This document shows positions 46,991-58,900 of a stretch of DNA of 64,000 nucleotides, piece by piece. The stretch covers positions 17,496,988-17,560,987 of the forward strand of contig CM049320.1 in assembly GCA_026874595.1 (NCBI GenBank), written 5' to 3'. The position numbers and the translations under genes were made by a program. The notes beneath the pieces are model-generated. The model saw only the letters and a list, made by a program, of their open reading frames with translations. It was not told the origin of the DNA and searched no databases. How positions within the stretch are numbered: position 1 is the stretch's first letter; the number at the start of each line of letters is the position of its first letter. Origin of the DNA: Sipunculus nudus (lineage: Eukaryota > Annelida > Sipuncula > Golfingiida > Sipunculidae).

Positions 46991-49113
46991 CCATTGTTAC
47001 ATGATATACCAGGGGATTGTCGGGTCAGGTCTTCTTTTATTATTGTCATAAGAAGTAAAACATGTATAAACAGATATTTTATAATTATTATTTACAAGTA
47101 CATTCATTTGGACGTCCTCTGAAATTTGTATGCGTATGCAAGGAAGAACATAATATTCTTTTCCCTTTTCTTCCAGTTATGGTCTACTCCACATAAGGGT
47201 GCCAATTGAAATTTGGTAATATTCTTATATAAATGGCAGACATAATCTGAGATCATCTTAAAGTTTAAAAGAATAGTCATCAAAATCCAATGTGTACCCA
47301 CTGTTGGTCCAGCCTCTAAAAAAACAGCTTCCCTTATTCGCGGAAAGAAAGTCTTGTTTATATTCTGAAAAAAAATTGTTCAGCATATATTGTATATCTG
47401 ACTAGTCTAACATTCGATTACGCCCTTTCTCACAAAGAAACCCAATGTGGAACATTACTTACTGCAATGGCTATAACGAAAACAAAATCAAAGATAAGGA
47501 TGGAATGATCGATCCGAAATTCGGTATCACACTCATCGGCACAAACATTGGAAGGATCACCGCAACTGCTTCAGTGGTCCATATATATTTGGACATACCA
47601 AATTCGTAGATACGCTGTGTACATATTTAAGTAAATGCAGATGACATCGCCGTAACTATTAACATACGCGAGGTTATTCACTTGCTATCAAAAGACTGCG
47701 AACTAGCCGTAACCGTGGTAGCGCCATGTACGTTTTCTTAATTTTTACCCATATTGTTAATGATAGTCAGCCATTGTCACATTGTTAGCCATTAGCCAAC
47801 ATGTGTGTTGTGCTTGACCTTTCATCATCAAAAGTGATAGTCTATTCATCTGTGATCCCCGCCCCCTACCCCTACCCATCCTCCATGTCTACTTCTTTTT
47901 CAGCCATATATTTAAACACTTCCTAACTTGTGAAATTTACCATTGCTGAGAGAGTATCTAGGGCAGAGCGATCTATAAATATTGGGCTTAAGCGAATTTT
48001 TTCTTCTTTATTTTCTATGCGAGAGTGTTGGTACTACATATGTTTATATTTGTACGAAATGTACTGTGGCAAGTTTAAAAACTGTCAGACGAAGACTTCT
48101 GAGGAAACTGTCAAAATATGACATTGTCATAACATGACTTTCTCAATTCACATGTAAACTACAAAATAGAGAGTAATAAGAACAATATGCAGAGAGAGCA
48201 AATGTGTAATGTTCTACATATATAGACTGAAAATTTCTAGATTTCATTTGAGCTTCTTGTCTCATGCTTCACTATAAATGGTTCATTCTCATATTTGATA
48301 ATTTCGTATTCAAGCTCAGTACAGGGGTAGCTACAATAATATTACCTGTAATAAACCAACACTGGATGTTGAAACACGCAAACAGATGCAAATTATGGGG
48401 TTTTTTTTGCCCCTATCTTTGCAAAAAAAACTGGATTAAATTATCATTTTACAAATGACGTATCTGTCTTAGGCAATCTACAAAAAATATGTTATGAAGT
48501 ATAATATACTTCTTATTTAGTCCAATATTAAATCAACACACGCAAGTGTGATTAGTCGGATATTATTTATTAGTTTTAATTTTTCTCCTTATGAGCCAGT
48601 ATGCAAATCAAACAGTCTATGGATAACGTAAGAGTATCTCATGCACAAGTTTCTTCTTTATTAAACATTTCCCAAGCCGTGTGCTATTAATGCTCAGGTA
48701 GAGCGTTGACACTCAGATTTTGCTATATTTCAGAGCTGCGGTTAATGAAAGAATATGTGCATTTGTTAAGAGAATCGTATTTCGTCTTCTCTATCACGTT
48801 TTGAACAATACAGGGATTTACATCTGTTTAATTTAAGTAACTTACACCGAAGTTTTTGTTATGGACGCAACATGTCTTACGAGCAGTAATTTTATTGGTG
48901 GTTTGCCTTTGATTACCGTTGGACCTTACATACATTCTGGAGAAATCACAAATGTTAAAAGGATTGTTGAATAGGAGTAAAACATATATGTTCTACATGT
49001 ATTTGGCAACCACAAGATGTCGATAAATGAGTAAACTTTAAAATTCGTTTTATTAAATTGATTGCCCAAAATCGACTATATTAAACTCTCTGAATTTTGT
49101 AGGTTTGGTAAGC
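46991..49113. other. Spacer upstream of the TRIM-like pseudogene
   Basis: No gene assigned. A 54-codon plus-strand frame (47,445-47,609, MWNITYCNGYNEN at its start) has a protein-like composition but no recognised domain. A minus-strand frame at 47,104-47,301 is also unassigned. A TTTTGTAG acceptor-like site ends at 49,102, just before the pseudogene ATG. Confidence 0.4.
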
Positions 49114-50943
49114 ATGGCAACTAGCAGCGACACACAAGTACTGAACTGTGCCATCTGCTTTGAGAACAAGATAAACAAGAATCCGAGGGGTCTCCCATGC
49201 CAACATTCGTTTTGTCTGAGCTGTCTTCAACGGTGGCATGCGACCCGCGTAGGACAAGGGAAAGAGTCGCCTACTTCTGTTGAATGTCCTGTGTGCCGAC
49301 AAACCGCTAAGTTACCTGAAAAAAGGAATCGCTGGGTTACCTGTTGATTTCAAAGTATCGGAGGTAACTGATATTATGGCGAGCATTAGAAGTGATTATT
49401 TGTGTCAGAAATGTTCACAAGACGGCCTGTCAAAACCAATGAAGGCTTTGTGCAAAAACTGTAACAGGCGCCTTTGTGAAGACTGTGTCGGTCGCCATAA
49501 AAGGATTAAGCATTTTGCTTCCCATCTAATTGTTGAAGATCTATGCTCCAATCATATGGCAGGAGTAGAGTATTTTTGCCTGACCTGCATGGCGAGGCTG
49601 TGCACTGATTGCGTGATCAGTGAGGAACATCAAGATCACGAAATATCGGATATTGGTCAAGCAGATCAGGAGGTCAAAGCACATTTTTGCGAACAACAAA
49701 AACGTTTGGATGAGCAGCTTGATATATTAGACAGTAACATCAGCGGTGAAATATCAATGGGGGCTAGCTGTGAAAAGTTCATTGCAGAAACAGTGAGACG
49801 ATGCAGGGATGATATTAAAGCAGAACGGGACAGGCACTTTGAAAGCCTGATAGAGCAGCATGCCAAAGATCATAGCTCTGGTGTCAAGGGCTTATACCAG
49901 GAATTCACAAAAATCTGCAGCGATGGTAGGTCAGTCAGAAAGGACTGTACTTCTTTCAAGAATAATGAGAAACCTACGGAATTCAGAGATGTCCAAAAAT
50001 TAAACAGAAAACTGAGACATACAACAGAAACTATTATTATATTAAAACAAAAGCTACCGAGGGCCCGGCTTCTCTCAGCAGTCAACTGTCAAGTGAGGCA
50101 GTCAAAGACAAGATATGCAAATGTACTTTGTCATGCAAAGTTAATGAGATTATAGGGGACACAAAAAATCTTTCGAAGCCACAATCTGTACTTGAGATAA
50201 AGAGTGGGCCTAACTCAACAATAAAGAGAGCACGTCAAATCAGAATTTTACCTGATGGTTCAGCCGTGGTAACTGATTTTGAGGGACCCCCGCGTAAAAT
50301 AAACACAACTGGAGAGTATGAAATAGCATATGACATGCCAGCTGCACACTCGGTTTGCGTTTACGAGGGTCACGTCTTTTTATGCGAGTCGAATCCATCC
50401 TACGTGCGAAAGTTCTCATCAGACGGTTCACGGCATGATTTCAAGATGCATCCTCCTTTGGAAAGTGTTCACCAAATAAATGTCAAAGAAGAGAACATTT
50501 TCTTTTTATTCCTCGGGTCAGGCATTGAGCAAAGGTCACTCATAAAAGTCAATCAGAGGAAGAAGATAATTACCCGTGGGTCTCTCTGAAGTTTTGTAGT
50601 GGTGCCAAGTGGAAAATCCCACCATTTCTATTGCACAAATGTGAAAGAAATGAAAGTTGAAGTATTTGATGAAGATGGTACTTTCCTGATTTCGATAGGA
50701 AATCGTGGAGCATCGAAGCTCACCAGGCCGGTGGACATAAAATTGCTGGCTAACGGTAATTTAATTGTGGCCGATTTTTACAGTAACAGGGCGGTTGAAT
50801 ACAAAACAGATGGCACATATGTAAGAGATCTTCTCACAGCTTCAGACGGTATTAAGGAACCCGATGACATGGATTACCTGCATCCTTTTCTGTGGATAAG
50901 TCTAGGATTAAGATGGTGTAGTTTAATCTTGTTCCGATTTTGA
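49114..50943 (+). pseudogene. TRIM-like gene, near full length, broken by two frameshifts and one stop
   Basis: Paralogue of the gene at 29,937 along its whole length. The RING (CAICFE at residue 12 on, CQHSFCLSC, ECPVC) is intact up to an A6 tract at 49,319-49,324. There one extra base shifts the frame, ending it at 49,347. The next frame carries both B-boxes with all expected Cys/His and a coiled coil to about 50,060, where the frame changes again near the GAGGGCCCGG stretch. The third frame covers the propeller to an in-frame TGA at 50,587-50,589, where the intact paralogue has a Cys codon (TGC). The same frame then continues to 50,943, including GNLIVADFYSNRAVEY. The last 15 residues differ from the paralogue. 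So few lesions suggest a recent loss, an allele, or sequencing error. Confidence 0.85.
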
Positions 50944-52836
50944 TGCTAAATCCAAAGTTAGAAAATGCATAAATGTATAGTTGTAAACAAATGGAAAGCA
51001 AGTATTCTTTTAGATATTAAGAATTTATAAGGTTGTTAATTACTGAGTTATAACTGCCGTACACAAACAGATGAAACCGTAGTGGCGCATTCTTAAATGA
51101 TACAGTTTCAATTAAGAGTGTTGACGGAGGAGTATGTAAAAATACCGGTAATAACATCTATTTTCAGGCGGAAATGATCTAATAATGCTGTATATTTCAA
51201 ATATCGTGTATTCATTGACTGATTTTAGTACGTTATTTGTATTTTTTTTTAAATAGCCTTTGTGGAGATTGTTTGATACATGGCGCTGGACATGGGACTG
51301 CTGGGTGGTGGTAGTATCGTGTTATCACAAGGGTGCGCTCTTTCTCCTTAAACGGTTCATGAAATAATCTTATAGTCTCTGTTTCGGTTGATTGGGTTTT
51401 ATAGCTTCTGTTTCGATTGATTAGGCCGTTTGCTCCTTTAGACGCGAAGAAGTGCTACTGAAATGAGTAAGTCCGACAGACCAGTAATGAAAATATAAAT
51501 TTAGAAGGGACATACTTCGTTGGTAAATCAAACTATAAACCAATTTTTTATCTTTTATTATTATTCTATTTCTTTTGCCTGTCTTATTATATTGAATTTA
51601 TTTCTCGATAAATAATTTTTGACAACCTTTATAATTTTTTAAAATTTTAATTAGAATATTCGTACCTTATAATGCAAAGGTTTCTTGATGTAAAACAACA
51701 GATGCCTATAAATATATTAAATGAATGTACATTCTATTATTGACCAGCAGCTAATATTTTAATTCATAACCGTTTACATTCATCGACATATGGTTGAAAT
51801 AAGTCCGAAACGTGGGTATGGCTAAATGTTAGATATGATCCCAACTTCACAAAAGTACAAATAAAGGCATAAATATAATACGGGCTCTGGGTCTATTCAA
51901 AGGATAAATGATTTCTTGATATGTTTGTATTATGTCCTGTATTTGTGTTGATTCTCTTAACGTCATATGGTTTTTACTTTACTCTTGTGAATTGAAGCGA
52001 TCGTATTTTATATTTTAAAAAATACACCTACAGTTCTCCGTTGATATCTTGTATACGTATAAATAATAATAAATTGACCGTATCGATTACATCTATAAAA
52101 TATCTTTGTAAAATATGAACACCGACATCGTTCCTTGTGGATTGATGCATGAACCAGCTTTACATATACTATAACTGTGGTTTTTAATAGATTCGACTGT
52201 GTTCATGGAATGTGATAAGAATGTTCCCTTAATCATACAAACAAGCTCTTTTAGTAAAAAAAGTACATGTTTCGTTTGCCTTTACACATATTATGACTGA
52301 TACCTTATCATTACACGTATACAGTCTTTATAAATTACGTGGCCCTTTTCGAAGCCCACAAAGCTGTACTAGGTTCTCTGGACAAGCTTCATATTCAAAA
52401 CGGTGAGAATAAAGCTGTATATTTATAATATGAAAGAAATATGTCGATTAGTGTTTTAATTATAATGCTCACAGTACTGTTAAGTGGTAATGATGGGATT
52501 ATTAATAGCCGCGAAAACAAGAAAAGGAAAATAGGTGGCGACACCAAATTCTGGCACATGACAACATTCTCAAAAATCTTCGGTCAACTTGATTCTTTTT
52601 ATCGATACATGCAGCATTTCTTGAGATATTTAAGAATTGGTGTGATTTCTAAAACAAATTGCCCTATTCAAGGTCGGGGTCACTCTCCTAGTCAAGGTCA
52701 TGACCTCATTTTAAACAGGTTTCCTCCTCTCTCTCTCGCGTGTGTGTGCGTGTGTGCATATATCAAGATTGGTAGAAATCTCTGCGGCGCAATATTCCTC
52801 AAAAACCACAAAATGTAGTTTTCAATTTTGCATATA
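50944..52836. other. Spacer with one unassigned open frame
   Basis: AT-rich, no repeat structure recognised. A 125-codon plus-strand frame at 52,441-52,818 begins with a hydrophobic stretch (MSISVLIIMLTVLL) that could be a signal peptide, but no domain or splice context supports a gene and its end is low complexity (CT/TG-rich). Confidence 0.35.
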
Positions 52837-53861
52837 CAGTGGAACCCCACAATTACGACCACCCTGAGGACTGAGCAAAGTGGTCGTAATTTGGGGGTGG
52901 TCGTATTTGTGAAACTCTTACCTTGGTCCCACATATCACGGCAATGTTTAATGTGTATCAGTCTGTAAATATTGCATATCTTTAATGTGAATTATAACAA
53001 AATATTTCACTAAGTGGAGAACCCTTATTAGGAATGTTTTATTTTGTGTATCTGAAAAGAAAAAAACTTTTATATATTTATTCATGATAAAAATATATAC
53101 ATTGACACATACGTAGTGACTGATGATTAACACATAATTACACTAGAGACAATACGAAGATAACAGCAATTTTACACGCAAACTGAACCAGCGGGGAAAT
53201 AAACTGACAGCGATTTATCTGATAAGGCAAGACAACGGATTTGTCCCAATGCAAGCATTGTATTAATACATTTGACTAACTGATCAATACTCAGTGTAAG
53301 GTATGAGCACATTTAGGATTAACTAGATCATTAATGAGGATCGAACATTATGTGATGAGTAAAAATTGTAAGCTCTCACCCCCGCACTTTTGGTAGCTGT
53401 AATACAGTTGATCACTGAGTGGCAAATTGCATCGCTAGCCCAAGACCCCAGGGCAGTTAGCCAGGCAGACCGGCTCATTAGGTAATCGGCCGTTAGTTAC
53501 CCTCTTTGATCTACAACTTACGCCTCAACGAGTCTCAGCGCGGACACCGAGTCAGGAAGGGTTACACTAAGGTTGGGAACCCTTGTTACCCTCTTTGATC
53601 CTTCGTTAAGGCGCCTGTGACAAGGCGCAGCCATTATCTCGTGACAAAAGTTGTTTCAGGTCTTCTCGGCGGTGGTCGCATTAGCGGGGTCGCATTAGTG
53701 CTGGGGCCAGGATATATGGTCGTTATTCTGAATTAAGAGGTGGTCGTAATTTTGAGTCATTTTTAAACATAAATAAACTAAAAAAATTCGGGACCAAGCA
53801 GATTGGTCGTTATTGTGGGGTGGTCGCAATTGTGGGGTGGTCGCAAGGCGGGGTTCCACTG
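52837..53861 (-). mobile_element. Non-autonomous pogo/Tigger-like DNA element, copy 2
   Basis: Same family and orientation as 101-1,289. It has the same 12-base inverted ends (CAGTGGAACCCC / GGGGTTCCACTG) and TA on both sides (52,835-52,836 and 53,862-53,863). It is 1,025 bp, about 164 bp shorter, because the segment holding the CENP-B-type fragment is missing (junction near 53,165-53,190). The rest is closely similar, including the two inverted-end blocks and the internal GGTAGCTGTAATACAG region, so it has no coding capacity at all. Confidence 0.88.
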
Positions 53862-54889
53862 TAGTTATGTTGTCATGCAACCTTAAATGCTTTTTTTCGA
53901 TATGTTTAAGTTTAGCAGTTATACGTCATTAAAAAAAATAAATTGTTCCTATCATAACTTTTTTAAATTGAAAATTCAATAGAAATAAAAAGATTATAAT
54001 CACACAATAAAAAAAAACGCTTGAGATATCTGTGTGTACTTCCATGCGATACTATTTTTACATACATACTATTTGCCAAATGTGAGATATATCGCGTAAA
54101 AAATTTAAAATAAATTATTTAAAATTTAAAATCCTTAAAGCAAAATCTGCGACAATGTTCATATATATCGCATCTAACAGAGAATATTCTAAGGATTCCA
54201 ATATGTATATATCGTTGTGGCTAAACTTAACTTTAATATGAATTTTAAAGCTAGATTAAACGAGGGTTGTTTGACGATCATTAGACCTAAATCGCTCCTT
54301 AAGATGTTTGTGTCGTATCATTGCTGTGTTACACGAAGACGTTTATCAAAGTTGATTCCGTTCTCGGACAGCTAGTCTACAAATGCCGGAGGTCAGATAC
54401 ACTTGACACACAAGCAACTCCTCCTGTGGGTGTTATCATATTAATCAGGATACCATTTCTGTTCGTTAGTCGTACATAGTCGGTCCCATGAATAATAATA
54501 TTTCACTTGCCTGTGCTGCTTGACTCGGCCTTGTTGTCTACATTAGGGCCAAAGGCTAATCAAATAATTTATTACATTGATAAAAACAAGGGAAAAGACG
54601 TATATTCAAGCATGATTTACAAGAGCGGTTTACGGGACATGACACCCCTGACCGTTGTACCAGCCCGTTAGTTCGTCCCGTTAATATAATAAGTCATCAG
54701 TTGGGGTGTTAATTACTTCATATTTATTTTCCTATTCATGCCCGAATCCTATTTGACAGAATCCAAGTTAATTCTTTATTAATGTCACTCTAATGGGTTA
54801 TTTCAAAACCCGATGGGGTGCTCATTTTATACCTATGTCAAGAAATATGAGGACGGCACAAGTGTATAAAACATTAGATATGATAAATC
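53862..54889. other. AT-rich spacer
   Basis: No gene or repeat recognised on either strand. Confidence 0.4.
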
Positions 54890-55245
54890 ATATATACTTT
54901 TAACAGTATATTGCATGACAGGAAAAACATCAGCTCATTAACAATTCAGGTCCCCAAGAGCAACTAAACATTTACGTAAAGGACAACCCGTCCTTATTGT
55001 GTACATGTTATGTTTGCTCTGTGGTTTCACTCGAGGCTATAGACCTATGTTGTCTATAAATAACATTCATTGTGTCCTTCACCCAAGATAAGGATCGATC
55101 ATGTTGTACGTTCATTTTTATAACTTCTTATACGCTTACCGTAAAGTTATAGATAATATCGACCTATAGACTTGCATGTCTGTAAGACATCATATTTAAT
55201 CTTTTGTTAAATGAGGTACAGGCCCTGTATAAACCCAGCCTGAAT
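54890..55245 (+). repeat. Duplicated non-coding block, second copy
   Basis: Aligns to 28,220-28,535 with many point differences. The best run is around GCTCTGTGGTTTCACT (55,016-55,031) and the following 'tgtctataaataac'. It lies about 4 kb after the TRIM-like pseudogene, whereas the first copy lies before the intact gene. Confidence 0.65.
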
Positions 55246-55264
55246 AAATATCCATTTTAAGCTT

Positions 55265-55440
55265 CCATGTCGCTTTACTATCATTTTATACAGACGGGCT
55301 TCAGATGCCTGGCTTAAATACCTGCTAGAAGCCAGGCATCCCATGTCGCTTTACTATCGTTATATACAGACGGGCTTCAGTATAGTAAAGCGACGTGGGA
55401 TGCCTGGCTTCTAGTGGGTATTTTAGCCAGGCATCTGAAG
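55265..55440. repeat. Palindromic cluster: 59-bp inverted arms plus a 40-bp direct repeat
   Basis: Left arm 55,299-55,357 and right arm 55,382-55,440 are inverted copies separated by 24 bases, with a few mismatches. Smaller inverted pairs (GCCAGGCATC / GATGCCTGGC) lie inside each arm. A 40-bp segment at 55,265-55,304 is repeated directly at 55,341-55,380 with one or two differences. The whole could fold into a cruciform or a long hairpin transcript. No open frame is meaningful here. Confidence 0.85.
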
Positions 55441-55990
55441 TTTTATTCCTTTGAAAACGGCGACAGATGTTCCCGTTAAGTGTGCACCAGTTGCCTGGCT
55501 TATAGCCGCAGCCCAAACAACCACGCTGACCTATGCGTTTGTAACAAGTTCTTCTTATCCATGGCTTATATACGCTTGCTGACGTCACAAGTCATGGCCG
55601 TCTTCTGACGAATAATATCACAGAACTATGCGGCTTGTCATTACATGTATTACTACTTAAATGGACTCGCCTGCAGAGAGCAAACCTAGAGACCTGAAGC
55701 AGCACATGGAGCCTGTAATTTAAGCATTCTGTAATTAAAGACTGAAGGTTATGGCTTGGGAGTGTCGGTTTTATTCTTATTTTATGATTTTTAAGCAGAT
55801 ATGAATTACTGTAAATAATTATATATAGGAAATTAAATGTATGGGCTTGCATACATTAACATGGTTTAAATGTCATTTTTATTAATTATTAATTTGTCTC
55901 AAACATTGCTTATTTTATCTGTATTGGCACACACACACACACACAATTAGTATGTGAAGTCGTTTAAGGTCTCATGATCGTAAAACTTTT
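55441..55990. other. Spacer between palindrome and satellite
   Basis: Contains a (CA)n tract at about 55,928-55,945. No gene recognised; minus-strand frames at 55,325-55,588 and 55,592-55,852 have no domain. Confidence 0.4.
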
Positions 55991-58900
55991 TTTTATATCA
56001 TGATGATGGCTCTACTGTTTACAACACATTTTATATCATGATGACGGCTCTCCTGTTTACAACACATTTTATATCATGATGACGGCCTTCCTGTTTTACA
56101 ACACATGTTATATCAGGATGACGGCTCTCCTGTTTACAACACATTTTATATCAGGATGACGGCTCTCCTGTTTACAACACATTTTATATCATGATGACGG
56201 CTCTCCTGTTTACAACACATCTAATATCATGATGACGGCTCTCCTGTTTACAACACATTTTATATCATGATGGCGGCTATCCTGTTAAAAACACATTTTA
56301 TATCATGATGACGGCTCTCCTGTTTACAACACATTTTATATCATGATGACGGCTCTCCTGTTTACAACACATTTTATATCATGATGACGGCCTTCCTGTT
56401 TTACAACACATGTTATTTCATGATGACGGCTCTCCTGTTTACAACACATTTTATATCATGATGACGGCTCTCCTGTTTACAAAACATTTTATATCATGAT
56501 GACGGCTCTCCTGTTTACAACACATCTAATATCATGATGACGGCTCTCCTGTTTACAACTCATTTTATATCATGATGACGGCTCTACTGCTTATAACACA
56601 TTTTATGTCATGATAACGGCTCTACTGTTTACAATAAAATTTATGTCATGATGACGGCTCTCCTGTTTACAATACATTTTATATCATGATGACGGCTCTC
56701 CTGTTCACAACACATTTTATATCATGATGACGGCTCTCCTGTTAACAACACATTTTATACCATGATGACGGCTCTCCTGTTTACAACACATTTTATATCA
56801 TGATGACGGCCTTCCTGTTTACAACACATGTTAAATCATGATGACGGATCTCCTGTTAACAGCACACTTTTTATCATGATGACGGTTCTCTTGTTTACAA
56901 CACATTTAATATCATGATTAGGGCTCTCCTGTTTACAACAGATTTTATATCATGATGACGGCTCTCCTGTTTACAATACATTTTATATCATGATGACGGC
57001 TCTCCTGTTTACAATACATTTTATATCATGATGACGGCTCTCCTGTTTACAACACATTTTATATCATGATGACGGCTCTCCTGTTTACAACACATTTTAT
57101 ATCATGATGACGGCCTTTCCTTTTTACAACACATGTTATATCATGACAAGGGCTCTCCTGTTTACAACACATTTTATATCATGATGACGGCTCTCCTGTT
57201 TACAACACATTTTATATCATGACAAGGGCTCTCCTGTTTACAACACATTTTATATCATGATGACGGCTCTCCTGTTTACAACACATCTAATATCATGATG
57301 ACGGCTCTCCTGTTTACAACACATCTAATATCATGATGACGGCTCTCCTGTTTACAACACATTTTATATCATGATGGCGGCTATCCTGTTAAAAACAAAT
57401 TTTATATCATGATGAGGGCTCTCCTGTTTACAACACATTTTATATCATGATGACGGTTCTCCTGTTAACAACACATTTTATATCATGATGACGGCTCTCC
57501 TGTTTACAACACATTTTATATCATGACAAGGGCTCTCCTGTTTACAACACATTTATATCATGATGACGGCTGTCCTGTTTACAACACATTTTATATCATG
57601 GAGACAGCTAATTTGTTACAACATATTTTATATCATGATGAGGGCTCTCCTGTTTACAACACATTTTATATCATGATGAGGGCTCTCCTGTTTACAACAC
57701 ATTTTATATCATGTTGAGGGCTCTCCTGTTTACAACACATTTTATATCATGATGACGGCTCTCCTGTTTACAACACATTTTATATCATGATGACGGCTCT
57801 CCTGTTTACAACGCATTTTATATCATGATGACGGCTCTCCTGTTTACAACACATTTTACTAAATGATGAAGGCTCTCCTGTTTACAACATATTTTATATC
57901 ATGATGAGGCTCTCCTGTTTACAACACATTTTATATCATGATGACGGCTCCCCTGTTTACAACACAGTTTATATCATGATGACGGCTCTCTTGTTTACAC
58001 TATATTTTATATCATGATGACGGCTCTCCTGTTTACAACGCATTTTACATCATGATGAAGGCTCTCCTGTTTACAACACATTTTATATCATGATGACGGC
58101 TTATCTGTTTACAAAACATTTTATATCATGATGACGGCTCTCCTATTAACCACACGTTTTATATCATGATGACGGCTTTTCTGTTTACAACACATTTCAT
58201 TTCATGATGAGGGCTCTCCTGTTTACAACACATTTTATATCATGATGAGGGCTCTCCTGTTTACAACACATTTTATATCATGATAAGGGCTCTCCTGTTT
58301 ACAACACATTTTATATCATGATGACGGTTCTCCTGTTAACAACACATTTTATATCATGATGACGGCTCTCCTGTTTACAACACATTTTATATCATGACAA
58401 AGGGTCTCCTGTTTACAACACATTTTATATCATGATGACAGCTCTCCTGTTTACAACACATCTTACATCATGATGACCGTTCTACTGTTTACAACACATT
58501 TATATCATGATGACTGCTCTCCTGTTAACAACACATTTTATATCATGATGACGGCTCTCCTGTTTACAACACATTTTATATCATGACAAGGGCTCTCCTG
58601 TTTACAACACATTTATATCATGATGACGGCTGTCCTGTTTACAACACATTTTATATCATGATGAGGGCTCTCCTGTTTACAACACATTTTATATCATGAT
58701 GACGGCTCTCCTGTTTACAACACATTTTATATCATGATGACGGCTCTCCTGTTTACAACGCATTTTATATCATGATGACGGCTCTCCTGTTTACAACACA
58801 TTTTACATCATGATGAAGGCTCTCCTGTTTACAACACATTTTATATCATGATGACGGCTCTCCTGTTTACAACACATTTTATAACATGATGACGGCTCCC

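Noticed and set aside
52441-52818. 125-codon frame with a hydrophobic N terminus as a secreted protein
   Set aside because: Only the first 14 residues look signal-like. The rest has no Cys pattern or domain and ends in low-complexity sequence. It would need transcript support.
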